DNA from: a virus
Strand: one strand, 5' to 3'
DNA length: 35,724 bases
Virus record (IMG/VR): IMGVR_UViG_3300035670_000723
Location: 1 to 35,724 of that record
Under the pieces are notes generated by a model. It ran no database searches. It saw only the letters and a list, made by a program, of their open reading frames with translations, and was not told where the DNA came from. A program made the translations under genes and the position numbers. Of the stretch, positions 17,901-25,087 are shown one piece after another (position 1 is the first letter of the stretch; the number at the start of each line of letters is the position of its first letter).

Positions 17901-20119
17901 ATCTGTCCGTCGAAGATGTTTCGCAGGAAGTAGCCGGGGTTCATCAACGTAAACGGCTTCCAGATTTCGTTTTGGAAGAACTCAACAGCGTCGAGGATTG
18001 CGCGCTGTTCACCGTCGCCAGTTTTTGTGGCGCGCTGGACTGTCTTGCGCCAGAATGGGTTGGTTGCCAAAGCGCGCATCTTGCGTACGTCAGGCAAAAC
18101 GACGACATTGTTCAATAGTTCAGAGAAGATTGTTGGGCTGAGGATTTTGCCGTTCAAGTCGTCGACGCTGTTGACATTCACGCCTGCGCCAGCAAGGGTC
18201 TTGATGAGGTTGGCTTCGTCCACGCCGTAGTTGTCGATCAGGGTGCGAACAAGATTGTGGCCTGGGTTCTTGCCGATTTCGGTTGCGATGCGCTGACGCA
18301 TTTTGGCAACTGCCTGGTCCTGCTGCTCAATGAGTTTTGCAATCGCCTTTTCGGGGACGTCGTAGTTGTGGCGCAGAACCTCAGCCACAGCCTCTTTGAT
18401 GACGTTGCGGGCCTCATAGACACCGGTCGGGCTGCCAGTGCCAGTGTTGAATGCTTTGGCAGTCTTGCCAATCACATACGCACGAACATCTGCTGGCACC
18501 TTTGAGCCCAGCGTGTTCATGAAGTTTTTGATGTTCAGAACCGCGTCGTAACGCTGCTCAGGGTTGCCCTTGACGAGCATCACGTTGTCGGGGACTGCTG
18601 ATCCCCACTTGCGTACGAACTTGTTGACCTGCGGGATGCGCATGTAGGTTGCGTTCGCAAGTTGGCTAAGTGGCTTGGCTCTGGCGGCGGCAAGGTCGCG
18701 GATGTCTTCAACGAACTGGCCGGGACGCTGATCCGTTGTGGTGCGCAGTTTGGCTGCAGCCTCCGCGAACACGCGCTGCACTCCACCGTTTTCAGCGGTA
18801 TCCAAAAGTTTGAGTGCCTGCTGGCCAGTGATTTTTCCTTCAAAGATTTCGTCTTGGATGCGGAATGCGTGGTAGTTGCGACGGACCTCAATGGTTTCGG
18901 TCAGTTCGTCTACCTGCTTTTTGGTGGCCTTGATGCTCTCGCGCCACGCTTTGCGGGCCTCATCAGCGTTGATGACGTTGGGGAACATCGCGGTGATTGC
19001 ACCAGGGCGGCGCGCCGCGTTGTACAGGGTGTCGAGTTCTTGCTGCGCATCAGCGAGGTTGTTGCGCAAACGGATCGAGTCGTCGGTGTACTCGGCTACA
19101 AGTTTGTTTGCAGCCTTTTCGAGGCGTCGGGCGCCACGGTTGGTACCCCACCATTTGCCGAAGTCGCTGGCGTCCAGCGCTTCACGGGCCTGGCTGATGA
19201 CGCCAGCCTCTGCCAGTTCGCCTGAGCGTTGCACTGTGCGTGTTGGTGAGAACACTTTAGGTGCTTGTGCGCCGAGTTGTGCTGCTTCTTCTGCAGAGTC
19301 GAGTGTTTCACGGAGCGCCTGCTTGGCTGCGTTGGCGCGAACAACGTCGCCTGCTTTCTCAAGTTCGTCAATGTGTGCGAGAACAGCGGTGGTGTCAGGG
19401 ATTAGCGCTCCAGATGCGATGCGAACACCGCCGATCTGACCTGTGAGCCGAGCCGTTTTGGCGACTTTTCCAAGCGCAATGGTGGGGTCTACGAACTGGA
19501 TTGCGGCGTCTACAGCACCGGAGAGAAGGCGGTAGGCAAGGCTTTTTTCTGGCAGTAGCAGGCTTGCTGATGCGCGTCCGATGGTGAATGCTTTGCCGTC
19601 TTCCATGACGCCACGGAACTTGCGGGCACGTTCGGATTGTGCCTTTGCGATGTCGTCGGAAACGAAGAATCCTTCACCCTGAGCGTCAGGATCTGCGAGC
19701 AGAGAGCCGAGTGTGGTCGATTTGAAGATGCCCGACATGCTCGGATCGGGGTTTACGGTTTTGGACGCGATGTTCTGGATCAGTTCAGGGGTCAAGTTGA
19801 GGGTTGCGTTGATGTAACGCGACGCTTTCTTGACTGGTTCATAGAAGAACCGCTGAATGAAACCCTTTGCGTCCTCTTGTTCGGTGAGTTGGCTACGAGC
19901 CGAGATGTTGTTGGCAAGATCTACCGCTTGGTCTGACGCGTTTGCCTTCGCGAGCGACAATGCGGTCGACGGTTTGATGTATTGGCCGCGCTGATAGATG
20001 TTGCTGACCGCTGCAGCGACCTCGGGGCGAATAGTTTTCTGGACACGTTCACGAAACTTCTGTTTTGAGGAGATTTCGTTGTACGCAGCCTCTTGAACAA
20101 GAGGGTTGAACAGTTCCAC
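14972..20119 (-). CDS. giant internal virion / ejection-type protein, 1715 aa
   Basis: The largest gene of the window, starting at a GTG 5 nt after the previous stop. The protein is largely helical and soluble, with long charged segments, a central stretch of aromatic/Gly-rich sequence (FTLMNPGYFLRNIFDGQMHI), and later blocks such as RVMAPFAAAWREVLTKYVTQ and LAAPVKGLSMGFQFNPSLGP. No lysozyme, protease or transglycosylase catalytic motif was spotted. Giant proteins next to the portal in podovirus-like phages usually serve as internal core or DNA-ejection proteins, which is the inferred role. A polyvalent protein carrying enzyme domains is the main alternative. Reading frame continuity over 5.1 kb is perfect. 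Confidence 0.68.
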   Translation of the reverse strand: MELFNPLVQEAAYNEISSKQKFRERVQKTIRPEVAAAVSNIYQRGQYIKPSTALSLAKANASDQAVDLANNISARSQLTEQEDAKGFIQRFFYEPVKKASRYINATLNLTPELIQNIASKTVNPDPSMSGIFKSTTLGSLLADPDAQGEGFFVSDDIAKAQSERARKFRGVMEDGKAFTIGRASASLLLPEKSLAYRLLSGAVDAAIQFVDPTIALGKVAKTARLTGQIGGVRIASGALIPDTTAVLAHIDELEKAGDVVRANAAKQALRETLDSAEEAAQLGAQAPKVFSPTRTVQRSGELAEAGVISQAREALDASDFGKWWGTNRGARRLEKAANKLVAEYTDDSIRLRNNLADAQQELDTLYNAARRPGAITAMFPNVINADEARKAWRESIKATKKQVDELTETIEVRRNYHAFRIQDEIFEGKITGQQALKLLDTAENGGVQRVFAEAAAKLRTTTDQRPGQFVEDIRDLAAARAKPLSQLANATYMRIPQVNKFVRKWGSAVPDNVMLVKGNPEQRYDAVLNIKNFMNTLGSKVPADVRAYVIGKTAKAFNTGTGSPTGVYEARNVIKEAVAEVLRHNYDVPEKAIAKLIEQQDQAVAKMRQRIATEIGKNPGHNLVRTLIDNYGVDEANLIKTLAGAGVNVNSVDDLNGKILSPTIFSELLNNVVVLPDVRKMRALATNPFWRKTVQRATKTGDGEQRAILDAVEFFQNEIWKPFTLMNPGYFLRNIFDGQMHIYLENDGSLASMLNKPFAYFSWVLGKRGGAGIAGEAFTPAAREALERYGDELLPAEEAFFRAQQNKAMKHVGDPVDAMERMIMSGEYGFTTRVDNPQLHTMGILDQLRMLNKDPLVRRAMAREGTTKNVDELMEYLETVPDVKESLLDLARSGFVYGVENGRATRIKLPPTLSDDPDELLRVLIQTEVFGRVDKWYNVPELRVIAANNRVPIIEPGNQRAIVEDFVKGFDVADADVYYVEGKQGVGTVFRGKGQYADRDFVVIDVQRKRVPVDEINNPGQTVVRDVWKAIPVYPLESTTLKPGVLDKGRAFMKTPLTPGQKGKMYDDELMRVVDTIYNSADNANNELIPAVTGFAMRHKEDPAKYTEKWLGKWREFSDFFFNGLVGAGTNYLEKSPIWQQYYYRNVRENAELLSKTEFNRLIANIRRDAEKVGMTPNQFIGGGRGSKLFDELVALEPKAKGVGTVEQLSEFAGNRATSRMKDVLYDAAKRSNAEDVLRVMAPFAAAWREVLTKYVTQFADDPANYRRVQRAFVGMTNMDLEGDGTGFFYKDPQSGQFVFNYPLSDKASQLFTGLTAPLAAPVKGLSMGFQFNPSLGPVAQIATNAMFKFVPKENDFRKFLLPYGSPGTSILDFTPGYMRKMISALKADPSQLDGVFGQTYVETVRALQASGNYDLSDTEQREALFDDAVGKARILTIFRALNQFVGPASGATKFEIDTKEGDVYMSQLIKAFQDMQEKDYESAVPDFLETFGDDMLLYVSGKSKSLVGGVQPTEKFEAWARDNEKIMKRYEGVAGFFAPGQDDFSFTAWKAQVDRGQRERLTAEQVVEQAELMVGSSLFRRQRLKFGAYPNAAQQEWLREYRKALHAKYPGFPEMPSFDPSVFPTLIGNLKAIVEEPSLQNNDIVKATKLYLNKRDQMLALAGEAGLASLKSKQVEPLRNYLASVADVLIEKYPDFKRLFEQELQAELLQYDEQ

Positions 20120-20124
20120 GGTGG

Positions 20125-20526
20125 TTACACCATGTCTTCTGTGAAGGCACCTAGCAAATCTCCCAAGTCTTCAGTTGGGAAAAGTTCGTAAATGGCGCGA
20201 AGTTCCTCGATTGCGCGCTGATCGTTGGTCATCAACAGCGGAATACCTGCCTGAGCAGCGTTCATCCCTGGCCCGAAGTTCGCTCCAGCGGTGATCGGCT
20301 CGTTCGGTCGTGCGGTGGGTGCACCAAACTGGACTACCTGACCGGGAACTGGGCGCTGAACGGGTTGCGGCACGTTCTCGGTGGGCGGTGCGGCCATCGG
20401 AACGGCGCGCTGTGCAGCCATCTGTGCACCAGCCTGACCGTATGTTTGTCCTGTTGCGGCTTGTGCGCGTACGGCACGGCCGGTTCCCATCAAATCTGTG
20501 CGGTTGCTGTAGTTGACGTCTGACAT
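20125..20526 (-). CDS. small protein next to portal, 133 aa
   Basis: The ATG overlaps the portal stop (TAATG). Residues 15-95 are rich in Ala, Gln, Pro and Gly and probably disordered. The last about 35 residues form an acidic helix (NDQRAIEELRAIYELFP, then EDLGDLLGAF). A Pro-rich linker with an acidic terminal helix may serve as a tether to portal or capsid. No family is recognised. Confidence 0.62.
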   Translation of the reverse strand: MSDVNYSNRTDLMGTGRAVRAQAATGQTYGQAGAQMAAQRAVPMAAPPTENVPQPVQRPVPGQVVQFGAPTARPNEPITAGANFGPGMNAAQAGIPLLMTNDQRAIEELRAIYELFPTEDLGDLLGAFTEDMV

Positions 20527-22280
20527 TAGGCCCCCAGTTGTGCGAGTAGTGCGTCAATGTTCGGCGGTCCCTGCGGTGCCTGCACTGGAGCCTCCGCTCC
20601 CATGCCTGGCATTGCGAGTCCTGGCATCGTTTCAGGTGCTCCAGCGGGCATCGCGGTTGCTTGACGGTCCTGCGCGCGCTGGTTGGTGCGACGCACAGCC
20701 TCATACAGGCTGACGTCCTGCTCCACAACAAGTTTGGTGAGATACGCGAGGTCGTCTGGCTGGTACGGTCCCTGCGGATTCGCAGCCTGCTGCTGGATTG
20801 ACGACAGCAATGCGGCTTCGACACCTTCAGCGATGATCTGATCGTGCTCAAAATCAGGATCGGAGATCAGCGGGTCGGCTTCACGCGCAGACTCTTTCGA
20901 CATGAGACCAACACCGAGACGCTGGCCGAGGCCGATGATGAGGTTGTTGACGTCGGAACCTGATGCCGAATACGAAACGTAGTGGAAGTCTGTCTGCCAC
21001 ACCTTGTTCGGCGTATAGGTTTCCTGTCCGACGGTGCGCTTGCCGGGCATGAAGAACGTCTTGGGTGTGTCACCCCAGTACGCCTTCTCAACTGCGATGG
21101 CGATCTTGTCTTCGTGGAGCAGGCTGTTTGCGAAGATGTCTTGTGCTTCTTGGACGCGGTAGTCGACGGTGGCTGCGAGGACGGCTTCGCCGCGGCGGCC
21201 GGTACGAATGTTGGTGGCTGATTCGCCACCGAACTCTGCGGGGATGGCACCCTCGAGACGTTCTTGGCGTTCGAGGCGGTCCAGCGCGGTGTCGGTTTTG
21301 TAGCCGGGGTTGATTTGGTTTTGGCGGATGTCGCCACCCTTGACGATTCCGAGGATGCCTGCTTTGCCGTCAGCCAACTGAACGACCTCAGGGTTCTCAC
21401 CGGGGCGGGCAACGAGGTATTCCTCGGGGAAGATGCCGCGTTCGATAGCGATCTCGGTTAGCGCTTGGAGGCGGGCGCGGGTGTAGTACATGCCGAGTAC
21501 GCCGTCGAACTGTCCGCGCGGTGCATCGAGGGTGATGCGCTGGGGGACGACTGCGAGTGGCATGCCTGCACGGTTGGGGATTGCTTCAAGGCGGAGGTAG
21601 TCGAGTCCTGCGCGTTCCGCGGCGTTGAGTTCAGGGTTGTCTTCTGCGCCAAGGACGATCATTTGGATGCTGTCAGCGCAAACGTATTCGAGCATCGTGT
21701 AGCGGGAGTCGGCTCCGATGCGTCCGAAGCGGAGTTGTCCGGCGACGATGTCACCGTAGTTCTGCATCAGGAATGATGCGGTGACACGCGAAGTGAAGAT
21801 GCAGTTCTCGGGGATGAGTTCGTCTTCTTCAACGGGTGCCGAGAACGTGTCGAGTGGGCTGCGGATTTCCCAGCGCGGTGTCAGTTTGTTGAAGTCCGGT
21901 TTGATGTAGACGGGTGAGGTGCTGTAGGCGAGGAGGTGGCGGGCGCGGCGACGCAGTTTCATCTGCATCTTGTTTTCGTCCCAGATGCCGAGCATCGCCT
22001 TCTTGCGCATTCGTGCGTACTTCTTGGACTGCTCCGAACCTTCCTTGATTGGCGGGAAGTATGGGGATGGCATTGTGGATGAGACACGCATGGACATTTG
22101 GTCCAAGCCTTGAACCAGCAAATTGGCGACGTTTGATTTCGCGTTCTTGTCGAGTTCGTTCAACGGAACGACAACGTCTCCGTTTGCGAGATCGCGTACG
22201 CGGCGCATCTGTTCATGCAGCGGGCCAGCGGCGAGTCGACGCTGGTGGTACAACTCAACGATTTCGTCTACTGATCGCAC
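20526..22280 (-). CDS. portal protein (podovirus-like)
   Basis: A 584-aa protein starting with GTG after ATTGGAGTGAC. It contains a helical N-terminus, LANLLVQGLDQMSMRVS-type packing (here NVANLLVQGLDQMSMRV), the block PVYIKPDFNKLTPRWEIRSPLDTF, a central PNRAGMPLAVVPQRITLD, and QEAQDIFANSLLHEDKIA. The C-terminal 60 residues are Pro/Ala/Met-rich. Size, order (terminase then portal) and the capsid type support the call. It forms the dodecameric DNA channel at the capsid vertex. A shared regulatory palindrome lies immediately upstream. Confidence 0.85.
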   Translation of the reverse strand: MRSVDEIVELYHQRRLAAGPLHEQMRRVRDLANGDVVVPLNELDKNAKSNVANLLVQGLDQMSMRVSSTMPSPYFPPIKEGSEQSKKYARMRKKAMLGIWDENKMQMKLRRRARHLLAYSTSPVYIKPDFNKLTPRWEIRSPLDTFSAPVEEDELIPENCIFTSRVTASFLMQNYGDIVAGQLRFGRIGADSRYTMLEYVCADSIQMIVLGAEDNPELNAAERAGLDYLRLEAIPNRAGMPLAVVPQRITLDAPRGQFDGVLGMYYTRARLQALTEIAIERGIFPEEYLVARPGENPEVVQLADGKAGILGIVKGGDIRQNQINPGYKTDTALDRLERQERLEGAIPAEFGGESATNIRTGRRGEAVLAATVDYRVQEAQDIFANSLLHEDKIAIAVEKAYWGDTPKTFFMPGKRTVGQETYTPNKVWQTDFHYVSYSASGSDVNNLIIGLGQRLGVGLMSKESAREADPLISDPDFEHDQIIAEGVEAALLSSIQQQAANPQGPYQPDDLAYLTKLVVEQDVSLYEAVRRTNQRAQDRQATAMPAGAPETMPGLAMPGMGAEAPVQAPQGPPNIDALLAQLGA

Positions 22281-22286
22281 GTCACT

Positions 22287-22310
22287 CCAATGTTAGGCAA
22301 ACCTATCAGG
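22287..22310 (-). promoter_or_regulatory. palindromic element upstream of portal, matching the capsid promoter block
   Basis: TTAGGCAAACCTAT at 22293-22306 on the plus strand; read on the minus strand it gives ATAGGTTTGCCTAACAT. The capsid promoter has the equivalent TTAGGTTCACCTAACAT. The shared CCTAACAT keeps the same TAACAT -10-like hexamer. The -35 position is weak here. The element fills most of the 36-nt gap between terminase stop and portal start. Confidence 0.55.
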
Positions 22311-22316
22311 AGATTA

Positions 22317-24287
22317 TCATGCCGTCAGCCATGATGGGCGCCAGAGTCGTGGCGGCTTCTTGACTGGTGACAGTTGCGGCATGTGCAACTCTGCGAACCA
22401 GTGAGCCATCACAAGGTCGGTGCCGTTCTTTTTGTCTTTCGTCCACGACGTCATCTCGTCAACGAACGCGAGTGTTCCCCAGTTCTCTCGCATTGACGGG
22501 AGCCGTACCTGGCCGGTGCGCCACAGCGGTGGCAGCAAAGCCTCAACACCGAGGTTTTCGTCGAGTTTGTTTCGTGAGGTGGTGTGGGGGACGACGTTGA
22601 CGCCGTGGAGTGCCTGCCATTTGCGGACGAAGTCGTGGGCAAGAAGGAAGCGTTGGGCGGCGTTGATTTCGACGATCCAGTGGGAGATTGGGTAGCCGAG
22701 TTCGAAGGACTGTGACTGCCAGTCTTCCATGATGCCGGAGTATTCGCGGGTACCGGTGTCGTAGCCCAGCAACTGTTCCGCGGTGAGTTTGACCCGTTCC
22801 AGGTTGATGAGGTAGCGGAGGTTGGTGGATGGCTGGTAGAGCCACCATTGGATTGCCCAAAACTGGGTGGGTGACGGGTCGACTGAGGCGATGGAGATGA
22901 TCGGGGGTTCGAGCCCGTATGGGATGTGGCCTGGGCGTCGGTCGTTGTCAATGCAGCCGGGGTACATGACGCCGTCTGGTCCCATGCCGCCTGTCGCCCA
23001 CACGCGTTCGATCAGGTATGACCCGGCCTCCAAGTCTTCCTGCTGGTAGACGACTTTGAACTTAGAGGGTGTGTTGTAGCGGATGTAGGAGAGGTCTTTC
23101 CACGGGATGCGTTGTGGTTCAAGCAGCGGGCCTGCGGGCCAGGGTGGTGCAGTCTTTTTGAGGCTGGCGGGGCCTGTATCTAGTTCTTCGTAATAGGCTT
23201 TGTAGACGATGTGATGGTATTTGGACCGTTTGACAGGTTCAGCCAAAGCCTCCTCAGTTTCGTCGTCGAACTCGTCGTAGGTGATTTTGGACAGGCAGTG
23301 GGCGTACAGGTCTTGGGGTCCTAGCCGCTGCCCGATGACCGCCAACACGCCGCCCGGTTCGACGCGGGCTTCAGCCATCGAGTCCCAGCGTTCCAACAGT
23401 TTGTCGCGGGCCACCGACTCCTTCGAGTTCTCAGGGGAGGCCACGTCGTCAAACAGGACCAGGTCGGCGCGGTGGCCGATGAACTCTGACTCGATACCGT
23501 ACGCCGACACGGTCGGCTCCTTGTTGTCCAACCCCGACACCCCATACTGCTCAACGATGAACTCCTCAGCCCGCCACAGGGCACCCACGTTGTTGGGTTT
23601 GAACCGTCCGTAGTCCACAGCCAGGCAGGCTTCAGCGTTGAGGGCCAAACCACGTTTTACCATCTCAGGATCAGGCTGAATCGGGACCGTGCGCTCGAGG
23701 GTTTCGCGGATGCGGCGTGAATACATCTTGGCAAGGGTTTGGGACACCGACCCGATCATCACTCGGATAGCCCGGTTACGGACAATCGACCAGACGGCGA
23801 CGTCATGGAACAGGGTGGACTTACCGGCACCTGGCGGACAGTTCAGGACAAGGAACTCCTTTTCGGGGGATTCCAGGTAGCCCACCAACTTGTATGCGGC
23901 ATCCACCTGCCAGTTCGACGGCACACGCCCCAGATAGACCCGCCGGAAATAATCGAAATCCTCCAACCCCCTCTTAGCCCGCTCATTCAACCTCGAGGTA
24001 GGCCGGACCAGAGGCAGCGAATCATCGTTCACAATTTCACGAACGATCTTCCGTTTCGACTCCGACCCAGAAGCCGTAACAGCCTTCCCCTCCAAAAGGT
24101 TGACACGATCAGACTCAACCTTCAACCGCTCCGCCTTCGCAGACCAATTCAACGCCGTCCGATACGACACCCCCGCCACCCGGGCAGCCTCACGCAACGA
24201 CACACCAGAATTCACCGCCTGCCAAAACAGGGCACGATCCTCAGCCGAAATACTACGCTTCCCCTTCGCCACACTGATACCATACAC
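22317..24287 (-). CDS. terL: terminase large subunit with N-terminal HTH
   Basis: The motor that packages DNA. Walker A appears as PPGAGKST near residue 140 and Walker B as LVLFDD near residue 255. The C-terminal nuclease-type half contains IASVDPSPTQFWAIQWW and a WIVEINAAQ segment. Before the ATPase core, residues about 8-40 (FWQAVNSGVSLREAARVAG, then YRTALNWSAKAE) form a clear helix-turn-helix, of the kind usually found in small terminase subunits. No separate small subunit was identified nearby. The start is uncertain: GTG at 24287 is used, GTG at 24272 is equally possible, and neither has a ribosome site at normal spacing (see the hairpin at 24291-24330). Confidence 0.9.
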   Translation of the reverse strand: MYGISVAKGKRSISAEDRALFWQAVNSGVSLREAARVAGVSYRTALNWSAKAERLKVESDRVNLLEGKAVTASGSESKRKIVREIVNDDSLPLVRPTSRLNERAKRGLEDFDYFRRVYLGRVPSNWQVDAAYKLVGYLESPEKEFLVLNCPPGAGKSTLFHDVAVWSIVRNRAIRVMIGSVSQTLAKMYSRRIRETLERTVPIQPDPEMVKRGLALNAEACLAVDYGRFKPNNVGALWRAEEFIVEQYGVSGLDNKEPTVSAYGIESEFIGHRADLVLFDDVASPENSKESVARDKLLERWDSMAEARVEPGGVLAVIGQRLGPQDLYAHCLSKITYDEFDDETEEALAEPVKRSKYHHIVYKAYYEELDTGPASLKKTAPPWPAGPLLEPQRIPWKDLSYIRYNTPSKFKVVYQQEDLEAGSYLIERVWATGGMGPDGVMYPGCIDNDRRPGHIPYGLEPPIISIASVDPSPTQFWAIQWWLYQPSTNLRYLINLERVKLTAEQLLGYDTGTREYSGIMEDWQSQSFELGYPISHWIVEINAAQRFLLAHDFVRKWQALHGVNVVPHTTSRNKLDENLGVEALLPPLWRTGQVRLPSMRENWGTLAFVDEMTSWTKDKKNGTDLVMAHWFAELHMPQLSPVKKPPRLWRPSWLTA

Positions 24288-24290
24288 CAG

Positions 24291-24330
24291 TCGGCTACAG
24301 GACCTCCAGGTTCCTCCTTCCTGTAGCCGA
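24291..24330 (-). promoter_or_regulatory. 12-bp hairpin presenting the Shine-Dalgarno in its loop
   Basis: Perfect arms 24291-24302 and 24319-24330 (TCGGCTACAGGA/TCCTGTAGCCGA). On the minus strand the 16-nt loop is AGGAGGAACCTGGAGG, which holds two purine-rich ribosome sites, and the stem ends 3 nt before the GTG start of terminase. This may regulate terminase translation. Confidence 0.5.
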
Positions 24331-24342
24331 CACACAAACGTC

Positions 24343-24399
24343 CCACCCCGATGACAAGAGCCCCAGGACTCTGCAACAAAAAATTGCTAGTCGGGGTGG
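24343..24399. other. two-hairpin structured element closed by a 9-bp stem
   Basis: The closing arms CCACCCCGA (24343-24351) and TCGGGGTGG (24391-24399) enclose an AGAGCC/GG-A-CTCT hairpin and a GCAA/TTGC hairpin with an A-rich 7-nt loop. No wobble pairs are present, so the strand cannot be decided. It could be part of the terminase leader on the minus strand or the 5' side of the plus-strand RNA. Confidence 0.4.
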
Positions 24400-24425
24400 T
24401 CAACACACAAACCATCTGCTACATT
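24397..24425 (+). promoter_or_regulatory. possible plus-strand promoter for the structured RNA
   Basis: TGGTCA (24397-24402), a 17-nt spacer, and TACATT (24420-24425) preceded by an extended-10 TGC. Each hexamer matches consensus at four of six positions. The predicted start, near 24432, falls 2 nt before the 5' arm of the long helix. Confidence 0.33.
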
Positions 24426-24431
24426 GCAGCC

Positions 24432-25087
24432 ACCAGTTTCTTTGGGAGGACAGGAGGCCACGCTTGGGCGGCAGCCCATAAAACTAGACAGCAATGTTTA
24501 GTCGAGAGCCTGTGAGGGTTGGACAACAAAACCACAAAGACGGTTTGTGGCAACACCCTAATCCTCCTGTTTTTCCAAAGAAACTGAACACAACACCCCA
24601 AAAACACCGGACCCTAAACGATTAGATTCCTCCTCGCGAACAACCGCCAGGGCAGCATCGACAGATCGCACGGGATAATGGCCTGAAAAGGGGACCGTAG
24701 ATTGTCGTCTTCTTTCGGTATACAGACAGACGGGTTCAGACGTAAAACAGAACTTGGGGGGGCTAAAAACCCGTACGCCAAATAACCACTAGCAGGGGAT
24801 AAAAAAAAATGTACAACCCCTACCCCATAGCAAAGGGGCGCAAGCCCCCCAAATGCACACACGGACTGTCCCGATAATAGATACCCACTAGACCCGTAGC
24901 CTCGGCATACCCCGGGTGTGACTTGGACTGTGATAGCGGTCTCGTGAAGTCCTGGAGTTGTAGTGACGGTCTGGTGCGTCGTAAACGTGTCGCTCGTCGC
25001 GCATGCGACGGCGACACCTTAGAAACGCGCACGAATGTGCGCGTGGGGCCCCGCCGCGCAACGCGCGGTGGGGCGCGCGATTTTTTT
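24432..25087 (+). ncRNA. putative large structured noncoding RNA (plus strand)
   Basis: The stretch from terminase start to 25450 has no convincing gene. It contains a 24-bp helix (24434-24457 with 24563-24586) that is continuous only if read as plus-strand RNA, because 24446, 24448 and 24449 pair with U as G-U. Inside it are hairpins at 24466-24477, 24483-24502 (loop GCAA, one G-U), a 5-bp helix 24515-24519/24555-24559, and 24532-24550 (7 bp). Further along: 24730-24736/24768-24774 (7 bp), 24794-24798/24817-24821, 24835-24848 (GGGGC-GCAA-GCCCC), 24856-24864/24912-24920 (one mismatch), 24925-24929/24948-24952, a 13-bp hairpin with one bulged T at 24987-25017, an 8-bp hairpin at 25025-25044, then the terminal hairpin and T7. 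GNRA loops and wobble pairs point to the plus strand. It may be related to the large ornate phage RNAs (GOLLD, ROOL), which is unproven. Its start is an estimate. Confidence 0.5.
25048..25087 (+). terminator. strong rho-independent terminator, plus strand
   Basis: A 12-bp stem (25048-25059/25063-25074) with one G-U pair and an AAC loop, then GCGCGA and seven T (25081-25087). It is preceded by two other GC-rich hairpins. It is oriented to stop plus-strand transcription, although all genes are on the minus strand. On the minus strand no T-run follows. Confidence 0.68.

Noticed and set aside
16823-18118. Plus-strand open frame of 431 aa inside the 1715-aa gene
   Set aside because: It mirrors minus-strand codon bias, has no recognisable motif and no promoter or ribosome site.
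24343-24399. Possible tRNA
   Set aside because: There is a closing stem and two hairpins, but no T-loop consensus, no D-loop GG, and the anticodon stem is only 4 bp.
24614-24862. Minus-strand frame of 82 aa in the gene-free block
   Set aside because: No ribosome site, no domain, and it runs through helices better explained as RNA structure.
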